In this document: in pieces, positions 10,139-20,300 of the stretch
Position numbering within the stretch: the stretch's first letter is position 1
Layout: every line of letters starts with the position of its first letter
NCBI GenBank assembly: GCA_014529385.2
Contig: CM043944.1
Location: 61,198,578 to 61,262,577 of the forward strand
Length of the DNA: 64,000 bases
Direction of reading: 5' to 3'
Source: Adiantum capillus-veneris
Taxonomy: Eukaryota; Streptophyta; Polypodiopsida; Polypodiales; Pteridaceae
Position numbers and translations under genes: made by a program
The notes under the pieces: model-generated
Databases searched by the model: none
Told to the model about the DNA's origin: nothing
What the model saw: the letters and a program-made list of their open reading frames with translations, nothing else

Positions 10139-10765
10139 TTTGTTTAGACTTTTTGAAATCTCTTTTTTTAAAGAAACTTTTCTCTTACGGGCCGCACAAG
10201 ATTATTGACACTATAAATCTGATTACATTAAAATGAAGATGTACACATCCATTGTTAATTCGTACTTTATCATAGGTAGAATAAATGGATTAATTGAAGC
10301 ATTGATTTCATTGAGGCGAGTGGATCCAAATATCCTCCTTATGATAGATTGAAACCTAAACTTAGTTGCAATGATTATATGAATGGATTGCCGAGCAATA
10401 GGCCTAAAAGGTTCATTGTTTTGATCGTGATTCATGTGCTACTCCTCGTTGTTGGTTTGAAGACCTCGTTCCTTCATATGGCCCTTGAGCACCCCTTCAC
10501 CACTCCTTGTTCCTGCCTTTAAAACAAAATGAAAACGTGAACATCAAAAGAAGTTTCATAATTGATGATTGGAAGTATAATTGGATTGGGTGATGCCTGT
10601 ATTTCTCTAAGTCTTTCTGCACAAACATAAAAACAATGCGTTGCTCGAAAAAGACTTTTCTATCTATGTGAACACTTACTCTAATGTGTTGTGCAAAATG
10701 AAATTGATAGATGGGAACTCCATTGTTCATCACTAAAAAATTTGAAGGTAACTTGGAAAGATGTT
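10139..10765 (-). other. Leader of the gypsy element
   Basis: About 630 bp between PBS and gag on the minus strand. Short open frames exist (10223-10435 and 10497-10733, minus) but have no recognisable domain. Untranslated leader is the simplest reading. Confidence 0.5.
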
Positions 10766-10782
10766 CCTCAGTGGGGGCACCA
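10766..10782 (-). other. Primer-binding site, TGGTGCC type
   Basis: The minus strand reads TGGTGCCCCCACTGAGG, 5 nt inside the LTR end. Closely similar sites stand next to two other gypsy gag pieces in this window (20278-20294 minus and 22827-22845 plus). I could not name the tRNA from memory. Confidence 0.65.
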
Positions 10783-10787
10783 CTTTA

Positions 10788-12864
10788 TGAGGGCGAGCTT
10801 TTTGAAATGGGGCCTCTAAACCCAAATCAATGGGCCTACCCTCACAAAATGTTCGTAAAGAGGTACGCACACTACTTGGGGCACCACCTTCTTTTGGGAG
10901 TGGAGAAGGAAACCAATCAAAATAACACTTGCACTCACCCACTCAAGCAACACATTTTGAAAACCCCCTTACTCTATATACACTTTGGACACTTGAACAC
11001 CATCAACGATTATGCAACCCAATGCCTTGCATCAAAAATGAAATATGCAATTTGTGGAATAGCATTCACCTTCTCCCCATAAGAATACCCATAATACATC
11101 CAAACTCTTCCTCTCTCAAGCACTCATCAAAAAATCATGCGCACAAGACTTGCCTCTCAAACACACAAGAGAATCACTTACATCAAACTAACACACTTTG
11201 CATAGAGAGCTCATTTCCATCTATGCAATGCCGTGACACAAATAAAATCACCATGAGAGGTAGCCACATGCATATGTAATGAAGCAAAAGAGATTTGGAG
11301 TGAGAAATTTCTTTAGACCAATTAAATAAGTGTGGAGAAACAAACCAATGGTAAATTGAGAATAGAACACTTACTTGATTTCTCGCACACCTTTTAAGGG
11401 GAGGACAGACGCTGGCTAACCATCACGAATTGCGACACTTGAAAGTTTTGAAGATGATTTCATGATCATTAACATAACCATGAGAGAGATCATGATGTAT
11501 TTACAAGTTATTGAGGTGCTACAAATGATTTATTGGGTTGATGGAGTAAGAGATTGTAGAATGGAAAGAGTGGAGAATAGAGTTGCACTTCCTCCAAAGA
11601 GGAGGGTTAGGAGGGAGGATGTGAAAGAGGGAGAGTTGGGGTTTTCTCTACTATTGATCAAGAAACAACATGAAGTTGAAAATATAGGTGTGTGTCCCTC
11701 AGTCTCTCCAAGGGGGGCTATTTATAGTTGTGTAGGAGTGGGATTATGCTACACTTAATTAGAGTAAGTGATTAGACCTAATTAAGTGTCCTTTGACCAC
11801 TCATTGAATATTGGACATAAAAGGGACTATTTTTCCACAAAAAATATCATTTTAGACCGTGAAGGCTCCATAGGGGTGCATAATGTATGTGGGCCCCACC
11901 ATGAGGCCCTACGGGTGGCTCCTGCGGGGTATCTCAACTTGTCTGTCTTAGCATTTAGAAAGCATCTTTAGGTTGGTCCCATCACATGCAAGTGACCTTG
12001 AACACTCATTGCTCTTCTAGAAGATGAGTAGGGGAAAAATAAGATCTCACCTTCTTGATTTACTTGATTTACAGTTCCCTTTTGCTGCGAATCTGACAGA
12101 TTTACACTATTTTGACCATAACTTTTTACCTGTAGCTCGGAATGACATGCTTCAAAAGGCAAAATTGACCTTCTCAACATGTTAGATATGAATTTGGACT
12201 ATTCTTCATGCCCATGCACCAAGGAATTCGGTTTGGAAGGTCCACACTAGGCTAGGGAACCTTTTGCTTCCAAGTCTTCTTGTATGGGCCCTTTGCTTGT
12301 ATGCATCCAAGGGGAATCATGCTTTTTCAAAAGGCTATGATGCTTAAACAAATAGAGGAGGGCCCAATACTATTTGCTTGTGAAAAGAATATACAATTGG
12401 AGTCTTTTTGAAAGGAGAGAAACTATATGTATATTCTTAAGAGATATTGGGCCACCAATGTAGGGGGGGCATAGAAGACTTGTAGAGAGGGACCATAATC
12501 TTTGGTAAAGACAAGTGGAGAGTTGATTTCCATGGGAATTTATCTATATGGGGTGGAAGATGGATATATTATTTTTCTACTACTAATTCACAAGAGGTAA
12601 GAAAGTTTGGGGGTATATAGTTGGTTATTGTATGCTTATTCTATTTACAAAGCAAAAAAGAAAAGGGTGGTAATATAAATATATGACTAAGGTGACATTT
12701 TTGGGAAGAGTATAATGTATGTGTCGCCACAAAGGTTAAACGAAGAGGGGGAATTTAATCTAGATAACTTAATAGCGTAGAAAAATATATACACATATGA
12801 GGAAGAGGACGTTGAGTAGGCTGACAAATGTTGCAAAAAGATGGTTACCATTTTATGCCACTCA
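10788..12864 (-). repeat. Gypsy 5' LTR (right copy)
   Basis: 2,077 bp, TG...CA bounded, matching 2589-4662. As the upstream LTR in element orientation it should contain the promoter, but no convincing TATA box was assigned. It is followed on the right by the target duplication and then by copia A gag. Confidence 0.9.
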
Positions 12865-13126
12865 CCGTTTGGAAATTCTGGTGATAAGGGGAAAAAGAAG
12901 ATGCGTTGCCATCATTGTAAAGGTAATGATCACTTGATCAAGCAGTGTCCTAAGTTGAAGGCCAAAGAGGCTAAGAAGAAAGAGGGTGTTTCCACTGCAA
13001 ATGCTGGTTCCACTATAAATGCAGCTATTGTTGACTTTTTTGTCAAAGGAGATTGTGATGTTGATGTTGATGCAGAATGGGCTTTTAGTGCTGAGGGTAC
13101 TATAATTGTGCTATCCATGATATATG
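12865..13126 (+). pseudogene. Copia A gag, 3' fragment with zinc knuckle
   Basis: Continuation of copia A after the gypsy insertion. It encodes GNSGDKGKKKM and the CCHC knuckle CHHCKGNDHLIKQC, then a lysine-rich segment and an acidic DVDVDAEW tail, as in copies B and C. The frame runs on until about 13120, after which homology to protease continues in a different frame (from 13128), so a frameshift separates gag from pol here. Confidence 0.85.
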
Positions 13127-13127
13127 C

Positions 13128-13523
13128 ATGTCAATTGATGCACATTCACATGTGTGGTATTTCAACAGTGGTGCTACAAATCACATTACCTCACATCATG
13201 GATTGTTCACCTCTCTCGAGTCTGTCCCTCGTGGGAATTCAGTCACTTGTGCCAACAATGCCTCTTATCCGGTTCAAGGAGTTGGAAAGGTTGTTCTTAT
13301 AGCTGCAAATGGCAGTTCTTTCACACTTGTTGATGCACTTTATGTACCTGGGATCAAGAAAAATCTTTTATCTATATCTACACTTGCTAGACTTGAACTT
13401 TTAGTCAAGTTTGTGGATGACAGATGTACAGTCCATGATCTTAGTTTTGGTGATGAAATTGTTGCATCTGGCACATTATGTCGTGGGATGTATAAGCTCA
13501 CTTTGTATGAAAAGTGTGGGTAG
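13128..13523 (+). pseudogene. Copia A protease and linker
   Basis: Retropepsin region of copia A. The active-site segment reads WYFNSGATNHIT, so the catalytic aspartate of the canonical D-S-G-A is replaced by asparagine. It continues through FTLVDALYVPGIKKNLLSIS, typical of the copia protease to GAG-pre-integrase linker. It ends at a TAG at 13521-13523. Inactive as an aspartic protease if the N is real. Confidence 0.8.
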
Positions 13524-13541
13524 AATTTTGCAAATGCAGTT

Positions 13542-14655
13542 GTGGATTCTAAGGCTATTTTAGATGCAAAACTTTGGCATGCACGTTTTGGGTATCTAAA
13601 TTTTGCCAGTTTGCCGCGTTTTCAAAAATCTGATATGGTTGCTTCTTTGCCGCCTCTTGAAGCGCCTGTCAAACATGTTTGTGAAGGCTGTATTTTGGGT
13701 AAAATGCAGCGTTCTATGTTTCCAAAGGATGGTTCAGATAGGGCCACATGCACGTTACAGCTTTTGTACATAGTGATGTTTGTGGGCCCATGCAAACTCC
13801 GTCCTTGGGAAATTATCTTTACTTCGTGACTTTCATTGATGATTACTCTAGGCATGCATAGGTATTTCCACTTAAAGCGAAGTCCGAAGTTTTTATGTGC
13901 TTCAAACAATCTCTGGCTATGGCTGAAAATGTCTCAAAATGTACTATGGGCACCATCCATTTTGATCGAGGGGGGAGTATATGTCTCATGAATTTAATGC
14001 ATTTCTGGCTAGTTGTGGGATAAAACACCAATTTAAAGTTCCTTATACGCCTCAACAAAATGGTATTGCTGAGAGAAAAAACAGGTCACTTACGGAAATG
14101 GCATGGTGTATGGTCAAAAGTCAAGCTTTGACGCATTCTTTTTGGCTTGAGGCCATCATGTGTGCCACTTTTGTACTTAATAAGTGTTCTATGAAGCTTT
14201 GCAGTCTATTACTCCATATGAAGCACGACATGATAGGAAGCCTTCTATTGAGCATAGGTGTGTTTTTGGCTGTTTGGCATATGCTTTGGTGCCACAAACA
14301 CAGCGTAAACAATTGGATGATAAGGATGTCAAATATATTTTTGTTGGTTATAATGCTGAAAGCAAAGGTTGCAGGTTTGTATCATCCACAAACAAAGTGT
14401 ATTCTGGTTTCACGAGATGTTGTGTTTGTGGAAGATTCTGTTCAACCCTTGCTGTCATGTACTAGAGACAGTAATGTAAGCTCACAAGACATTTATGACA
14501 CTTTGTTGCCTCTTTTCAGTGGTGGAAGTATGAATGTAAATTCCAATGAGAGAAATGTACAGCCTAATGGGGTTTCTGAAAATGTTACAAATCAGCCTAT
14601 TACTGATGCAGATGTACATGATGTACTTGATGAAGAAAGGGCTGAAAATGAGTAG
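13542..14655 (+). pseudogene. Copia A integrase region (frameshifted)
   Basis: It begins with the GAG-pre-integrase zinc region (LWHARFGYLNFASL, CEGCILGKMQRSMFP). The rve core is read across several frames: HSDVCGP and FIDDYS near 13770-13850, a premature TAG at 13859-13861 where plant copia proteins usually have a Trp (DYSR-x-VW context), then PQQNGIAERKNRS after 14040, which carries the catalytic Glu. The 13740-13932 stretch is identical to copia B, stop included. The C-terminal integrase part reaches the acidic segment ending near 14655. Confidence 0.85.
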
Positions 14656-14664
14656 GCTAGAGGT

Positions 14665-15911
14665 ATGCATAAATGGCTGATGCATACATTGCGTGATAGT
14701 AAATTGGATGCACCTTTGTCTAGTTGCACTCGTTTAGGCTCTCGCCATGCATCTTATGCATCAGATTGTTATGCTTGGGTTGTGTCTAGCTTACATGATG
14801 TTGAGGAACCTCTGTCTTTTGATGAAGCACAAAATTCAAAAAATTGGATGGCTGCCATACAATTAGAATATGATGCACTTATAGACAATGACACATGGAC
14901 TTTATATGGTTTGCCTCCTGGCAAAAAGTTTGTTGGTACAAAGTGGGTTTACAAGTTGAAACGCAAGCCGGATGGTGAGATTGATCGCTATAAGGCTGGA
15001 CTTGTTGCAAAGGGTTATGCACAACAAAAAGGCATAGATTATGAAGAGACTTTTGCTCCCACTTGTCGTATGACTACTGTGTGTTTTCTATGTGCATTCA
15101 CCAGTCAAACATTGTTACTACTTTCTTGAATGATGACATATTTGAGGAAGTTTATGTAACGCAGCCTCATGGTTTTGTCAAGAAAGGACAAGAGGATAAG
15201 GTGTGAAAATGTAACAAAGCTTTGTATGGGTTGAAACAATCTCCTCGTGCTGGGTATGAGAAGGCTGACACTCATTTGGTCAAACGAGGCTTCCGTAAAC
15301 AGTCCAACAAAAAGCACATTGTATGTAAAGCGTATGGGTGATATACTTCTCATTGGGGTTCTTTATGTAGACAATTTGCTAATCATTGGACTAAAAGAGA
15401 GACATATTGCTGAATTTAAGGCTGATTTGAATGCTACTTTCAAGATGAAAGATTTGGGGCTGTTGCATCATTACTTGGGTTTACAATTTAAGTAGTGTGA
15501 TGGTGGTATTGCCCTGTGTCAGAAAAGTTACATCGAAACATTGCTATGTAATTTTGGACTTGAGGATTGCAAACCTATTGCCACTCCATGGAAACAGGTT
15601 TGAAAGTGAGTCTTCATGCTGCTGGTGATCCTACAGATGTCACTCTTTACCAAATTGCTGTTGGATGCCTCATTTATGTATGCAACACGAGGCCGGATAT
15701 TCAGTTTGCAGTCTCACAGGTTAGCAAATTTATGCATAGCCCAAAGTCTAAGAATTGGCAGGATGTCAAGAGGAGTTTCCACTATGGCACTTTACATCTT
15801 GGCTTGTTTTATCCCAAGGGGGGATCATTGCCACAAGACTTATGCTAGACTTACATGCTTTTTTGGACTCAGATTGGGCTGGTTGTTTTGACATGCGAGT
15901 GTCCACAAGTG
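14665..15911 (+). pseudogene. Copia A reverse transcriptase region
   Basis: RVT_2-type RT with NWMAAIQLEYDAL, GTKWVYKLKRKPDGEID, RYKAGLVAKGYAQQ and DYEETFAPTCRM. A deletion near 15085-15105 removes the segment that in copia B reads FRWDVHQS. The polymerase motif is LYVDNLLIIG: the second Asp of YVDD is Asn. Several stops and frame changes follow (for example near 15206, 15495 and 15590). Catalytically dead and not translatable as one chain. Confidence 0.85.
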
Positions 15912-16450
15912 GTTTTTGTTTCATGCTTGGTAGCTCATGTTTATCATGGTTGAGCAAGAAGAAACCTACTGTGGCCACTTCGAGTTGTGAGGCTGAGTAC
16001 ATGGCAATCTTCACAGCTACGATTGAGTGTGTATGGCTCAAATGCCTTATGCTTGGTAGCCCATGTATATCATGGTTGAGCAAGAAGAAACCTATTGTGG
16101 ACACTTCGAGTTGTGAGGCTGAGTACAGGGCAATCTTCACAGCTACGATTGAGTGTGTATGGATCAATCACCTTATGGCTGATTTGGGTGTTGGACATGA
16201 CACTGCCAACACTATCTACACTGACAGTCAGAGTGCATTAGCACTTGCAAGGAACCCAAATTTTCATGCTCGCACAAAGCACATTGAGGTGAATTACCAC
16301 TATGTCAGGGAGAGGCTCTCAACAAGAGAGATCAACTTGGCTTATGTGCCAACACAGAACAACCTTGCAGATCTTTTCACAAAGGCATTGTCTCGTGAGA
16401 AGTTCGAAGCTTTCTGCAAAGCTTTGGGCTTACTCCCCTTTGTGGACTGA
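15755..16450 (+). pseudogene. Copia A RNase H with internal 42-residue duplication
   Basis: An open 231-codon stretch. The RNase H domain is read as DSDWAGCFDMRVSTSG, then SSCEAEY twice, then YTDSQSALALARNP and ARTKHIEVNYHYVRE, ending LADLFTKALS and GLLPFVD. The unit carrying the catalytic Glu is duplicated in frame (15923-16048 and 16049-16174), so the domain is longer than the usual copia RNase H. Stop at 16448-16450. The polypurine tract and 3' LTR follow within 80 bp. Confidence 0.88.
15923..16174 (+). repeat. 126-bp in-frame tandem duplication in RNase H
   Basis: Two adjacent 126-bp units start ATGCTTGGTAGC at 15923 and 16049 and differ at only a handful of positions. Copia B (about 52600) has one unit. 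Each copy encodes SWLSKKKP, SSCEAEY and TATIECVW. Confidence 0.9.
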
Positions 16451-16515
16451 TCATGTCCTCATGGCATGGAACTTCTCTTTACTCATGTGCTAGCTCTCGT
16501 TCACCGCATCACTCC

Positions 16516-16525
16516 AGGGGGGATT
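16516..16525 (+). other. Polypurine tract of copia A
   Basis: An AGGGGGGAT-type purine run directly before the TG of the 3' LTR, the expected plus-strand primer. Confidence 0.7.
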
Positions 16526-16752
16526 TGTCACCATATACATGTGGTAGTGATGTGTGTGAACACACTAGGACCGTTGGGGAATTTTTTCCCTCTTTAGGAG
16601 GTTTTTTTCCCCGTGCATTGTATATATGCCCATCACTCTAGGGCTATCTATCTTTCCATTTCACACTAAGTAAAACACTCTCTATTGTGTGCTTTGAGCT
16701 TCCTTCGTCTTCTCCAAGCTGTGTGTGTTTTCTTGCAATCCTAGTTCCAACA
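16526..16752 (+). repeat. 3' LTR of copia A
   Basis: 227 bp, starting TGTCACCATATACATGTGG and ending TTCCAACA. Same family as the LTRs at 48203-48429, 53103-53150, 61580-61807 and the solo copy at 16920-17144. It contains GCATTGTATATATGCCCATC, a TATA-like segment. The 5' LTR of copia A lies left of the window. Confidence 0.9.
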
Positions 16753-16919
16753 ATTCCAAGAGATCCAAGCATGACAAATGATACCAAGCTTAAGGTATGA
16801 TTTTATACATTCATACAATGATTGTTCTATTTCTTATCACATTTTTCTAGCTTTTAATTTTGTTATTACTAACCCAATCCAATTACTCCTCTTTGCATAC
16901 ATAGATTCGTAAATGACAA
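16753..16919. other. Spacer between two copia LTRs
   Basis: 167 bp of AT-rich sequence with no recognised feature. It may be host DNA or remnants of an older element. Confidence 0.3.
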
Positions 16920-17144
16920 TGTTACCATATATGTGGTAGTGATGTGTGGAACGCACTTAGGAATGCTAGGGCACTTTTTGCCTCACTAGGAGTTTTTTCC
17001 CCTGTGCATTGTATATGCGCCCATCACTCTAGGGCTATCTTATATTTCTATTGGTGCACTAAGCAATACACTCTCTATTGTGTGTCTTGAGCTTCTTCAC
17101 CTTCTCCAAGTTGTGTGTGCATCCTTACAATCCTAATTCCAACA
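16920..17144 (+). repeat. Solo LTR of the copia A/B/C family
   Basis: 225 bp, TGTTACCATATATGTGG at the start and CTAATTCCAACA at the end. More diverged than the neighbouring LTR. No PBS follows the right edge and no polypurine tract precedes the left edge, so it is a solo LTR. Flanking 5-mers do not match, so any target duplication has decayed. Confidence 0.85.
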
Positions 17145-17146
17145 AA

Positions 17147-17658
17147 TGGTTTGCATTTTCTTAGAGAGCATTCTCATATCTCACAAGACTCGCATATGAC
17201 CCAAATGGGCACTTGTGTGCTCGCGAACTCAAACATGTCAATCTTAAAAAATCATTCTTTGTCTGATCACTAAGATCAAACAAGTGGGATAATTGCTAGG
17301 GTAAGCCCAACTTGTGGCTCATATGGGAAATCCCTCTAGCCACCTAGGAAAGATGAGTTGATGAGTTGATGAGCTGATGAGCTGATGAGATGGTCCAATA
17401 GAAAGAGGAGAAACCTCTCTAGCCAATGATTGTAAAGCACTAAGCCTACTTAAGAGGCTATTCTCTAATGAATCAATTGCACTTTGAGTCTATCAATGTC
17501 TCTATACTCCCTCTCTTTATGCTCTTGCCCTTGGCATAACCCTAACCCTAATTTCCATTTCTCTAACCCTAACCTTGACATCATGATGAGCTTCAAGCTT
17601 CATCCACCATAGCCTAACTCACTAATAACACTTAGGGTTGAACACACACTTCCCAACA
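17147..17658 (+). repeat. Possible LTR ending at a primer-binding site
   Basis: The right end reads CTTCCCAACA and is followed after 2 nt by a tRNA-Met-like PBS, so an LTR must end here. The left edge is a guess: TG at 17147 directly after the solo LTR. Inside are a short run of GAGTTGATGA / GAGCTGATGA units (about 17350-17390) and scattered CCCTAA repeats near 17541-17575. Confidence 0.35.
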
Positions 17659-17660
17659 AG

Positions 17661-17670
17661 TGGTATCAGA
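17661..17670 (+). other. Primer-binding site, tRNA-Met type
   Basis: TGGTATCAGA, 2 nt after a CCCAACA LTR-like end. The next bases (TCC instead of GC) diverge from the consensus, suggesting decay. No gag frame follows. Confidence 0.6.
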
Positions 17671-18778
17671 TCCAACGGTTCACACCTAGGCCTAATTAAT
17701 TTCCCTAATCACTAATATCATTGATTAGGCTTGGGCATGCTCTTGGCAATGCCAATGATTCACTACCCTTCTTAATTAATTGATTTATGATTAGTGGCAT
17801 TCTAATAATTGTGCGTGTGTGTCTAATTTATTTTAGTGTGCATTTTGCATTCATCTTTTAGTCCATTTTGCATTAGCATTATTCTCATTTTTTTGTTCAA
17901 TTGTTTTTGCACTTTATGTGTGTGCAAAGCTCTTCACAACAATGTTCCATAGAGCTATCACATGCTTAAACTGAATGTCAAAAGGCTCCTCCATTAAGCC
18001 TCTCAAATATTTGCATTTTTAGCTTTCTCTAAACTACTTCAGTGCAGCATTTGACCACCATGAGCAATTGATTCACTCCTTCTAATATTAGGTGTGTGTA
18101 TGTGTGGGAAAACCTGGCTACACCAAGGTCAAATACACTATTTTTGGGCTTTTTCCACGTGCATATAGGGAATGCCTTATTGGTAGCACATCACTTATAG
18201 TGCACTTTATGTGCAGGGGTGGGGTTCAAAGTGGCCTACTTTTGGTAAGGAAGCAAGCCATGCGAACTCTAGTCCCTCTCTCAAATCCAGTTCAGAACCC
18301 TTTTGGGTCCAACCGAACCACCCGACCGACGAGAGCCACTGGAAACTCCATTTTTTTTTGTCCACCATGACTACCTATTGTTTTTTGTTTTGTCCAAAAA
18401 CTCCAATTAGTGCCTCTGCTTCGGCTATCACGTGCTCCGATCGATCACGACCACCCGCCAAAAGGAGGATTCCCATTGGTAGCACTATAGCGAGTTGACC
18501 CCAACCCACAAGAGCTCAAAAGTGTTCACTTACCCAAAAATGGAGCCAATCTCTACCAAGTGAGAGTTCCCATAGCCAAAAAACAATAGAAGATCGACAA
18601 TGACAAAGCTTCAAAAGAAGAAATTGAGAGGAAAGTTTTATCATCAAAGGCGACTTCTGTGAAGAGTGACTTCACTTTTAAAGGTGAAGAGGTACTTCAC
18701 TTTTGACAAGGGAAGAAACTCTCTCTCTCTAAAGCTCAAAAACTTCTTCAAAACTCAAGCACAAAGCACACTCCAACA
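17671..18778. other. No convincing gene
   Basis: About 1.1 kb downstream of the orphan PBS. Open frames of 92-95 codons at 18092-18498 have no recognisable domain. Probably leader or decayed body of the element whose PBS is at 17661. Confidence 0.4.
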
Positions 18779-19089
18779 TGTACGAATCACATGTGCATGA
18801 AGCTCACATAAAAATGTATGTTTACATATATATCCTTGAGGATAATTTCATGAGTAGTGCCAACCCATGTAAGAGGATTGGACGCTTCCATGACACATGG
18901 TAAGACCTTCCTCATGAGTATGCAAGCCCATGTAAGAGGTGTCATGCCGAGGGCAAACCCAAGGGAGGTCCAGGACCGGCGGGCGGGGGCCAAGGGTCGG
19001 CTGCCAATGGAGATCGGATCCTAGGGGCAACGCCTATAAAGGAAGGTTGGGCAGAGGATCAAAACACAGTAGTTCTTGGGTTTCTTACA
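18779..19089 (+). repeat. Probable LTR 3' part ending at a PBS
   Basis: The right edge TTTCTTACA is followed by a perfect tRNA-Met PBS. The left edge is uncertain. Inside, two CCCATGTAAGAGG motifs occur about 65 bp apart (near 18867 and 18929). This is a third, separate copia-like LTR type in the window. Confidence 0.45.
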
Positions 19090-19090
19090 T

Positions 19091-19103
19091 TGGTATCAGA
19101 GCC
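19091..19103 (+). other. Primer-binding site, tRNA-Met type
   Basis: TGGTATCAGAGCC, 1 nt after the presumed LTR end TTACA, plus strand. Perfect to the plant copia consensus. Confidence 0.8.
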
Positions 19104-19849
19104 AGGTTTCTGGTATTTTGCTTGAATTGTATTGCTTGAGTGAGTTAGTGAATATATCATTGATATACACACTCGTGTTATTTTAAAAAGGTGAAGACAT
19201 CTTGGTAAGTTTCCCCAAGTTCGTATACCATTAGCATATTCCAAACTTTGGAAACCGTTATGCACCAAATGTCAAAAGGGAAGCCGCCTTGCGCCACATA
19301 AAGATTCATGCACGGTTATGGTGCTCATAGCGAACACATACTCTTGCCAATTTACAATGGCATAACAAGAGAAAGTCGACCTTGTCGAGCATTCACAAAT
19401 AATCAACCTTGTTGAGTTGTACAATGTGTTGAAAAATACTTGCAATAGATGTGCCTCATACCTGCTTGACTTGATTACGTAGAAGGAGCCTTGCTCCAAT
19501 GATATCTTGAAAAACTCACCTTATCACGCTTGCCGACAATGGGTGAATCCTCTCGTTGTCTGATTACTTTAATGACAGACAATTGGCCTAGAAGTCAAGC
19601 CCAAGAAACTTGATTTACAACTTCTTGAAATGGTAATTAATGGTTGGTCTTGCTGAATACTTTTGTCTTACATGCCACAGGTCTTGCTTGTACCGGCATG
19701 CCATAGGCCTTGCTTGAACTTGAGGAGCCAACATTGCCTAGGAGAAATGTCCTAGCAGAAGTTACAAGTCAAAAGTGGAAAATTGACATCCATAACTGCA
19801 AGTCGTTGATGGTAGAATTCATTGGGCCAGCAATCGTGCTCATAGTTGT
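19104..19849. other. No recognised gene
   Basis: Follows a copia PBS but contains no gag motif on the plus strand. Short open frames only. Confidence 0.4.
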
Positions 19850-20194
19850 TTAAGGTATCACATTCCATGCATGAAAAACATTCAAGAATTGCCAAACATG
19901 CTTGAGTGCCAGTGACTCAACCCACCGTTCCCACAAATCCACAAATTTGGACTCATAGGTGGCATATTCTAAAAGACCCTCCTGCTTCAAGTCTCTCAAC
20001 TTATCCCACAAATTCTCTGAAGTGGTACCTCCCCCAAAGTGCCTCTTAAAAGCAGTTTTTAAGGGCTCCAGGTTTGGCGTGTTGGTTGACTCTCCCACTG
20101 CAAATCGATTACCGTTAAGCTTGGCACTCGAGCTTCGATGGAGATGCGGAGTTCGTGTAGTTGTGCTTGGAGCTCTTCTTCTTTTGTCGTCCAA
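19850..20194 (-). pseudogene. Ty3/gypsy gag fragment
   Basis: The 114-codon minus-strand frame contains LKTAFKRHFGGGTTSENLW and YESKFVDLWERWVESL, the retrotransposon-gag core. The same pattern (FLSKFGQGDTSE, then YEATFVNLWGRW) is seen in the complete gypsy element at 9744-9950. It ends after about 60 residues of that core, and protease and pol are absent to the left. The matching PBS and LTR edge lie just to the right (20278-20302), so this is the 5' stub of a minus-strand element. Confidence 0.7.
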
Positions 20195-20277
20195 TTAGCG
20201 AATCCTGCTAGCCGTTCATCCATCCACAAAAGTTTAGGGGTTTCAGTCTTCTAAACTGGAGGGTTTCATGAAAGGAT

Positions 20278-20294
20278 CCTCAGTGGAGGCACCA
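20278..20294 (-). other. Primer-binding site, TGGTGCC type
   Basis: The minus strand reads TGGTGCCTCCACTGAGG, 16 of 17 identical to the PBS of the complete gypsy element. It lies 6 nt from an LTR end (TG on the plus strand at 20301-20302). Confidence 0.65.
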
Positions 20295-20300
20295 AGAAAA

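Larger units (their letters stand above)
2589..12864 (-). mobile_element. Complete Ty3/gypsy LTR retrotransposon nested in copia A gag
   Basis: 10,276 bp, minus strand. It has two near-identical LTRs of 2,074 and 2,077 bp, a PBS, a leader, a damaged gag start, a long gag-pol frame and a polypurine tract. It is flanked by CCGT at 2585-2588 and 12865-12868. Outside the duplication the copia A gag frame continues, so the insertion is precise. Domain order PR-RT-RNaseH-second RNaseH-integrase without a chromodomain places it near the Tat lineage of plant Ty3/gypsy. High LTR identity implies a fairly recent insertion. One frameshift and one stop in gag suggest it cannot move unaided. Confidence 0.9.

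Noticed and set aside
15766-16167. 133-codon minus-strand frame
   Set aside because: Antisense shadow of the duplicated RNase H segment of copia A.
17350-17390. Short direct repeats as a CRISPR-like array
   Set aside because: About 10-bp units without spacers in a plant-type genome; simple slippage repeat.
17541-17575. CCCTAA runs resembling telomere repeats
   Set aside because: Only a few units, interrupted by other sequence; chance or a tiny interstitial remnant.
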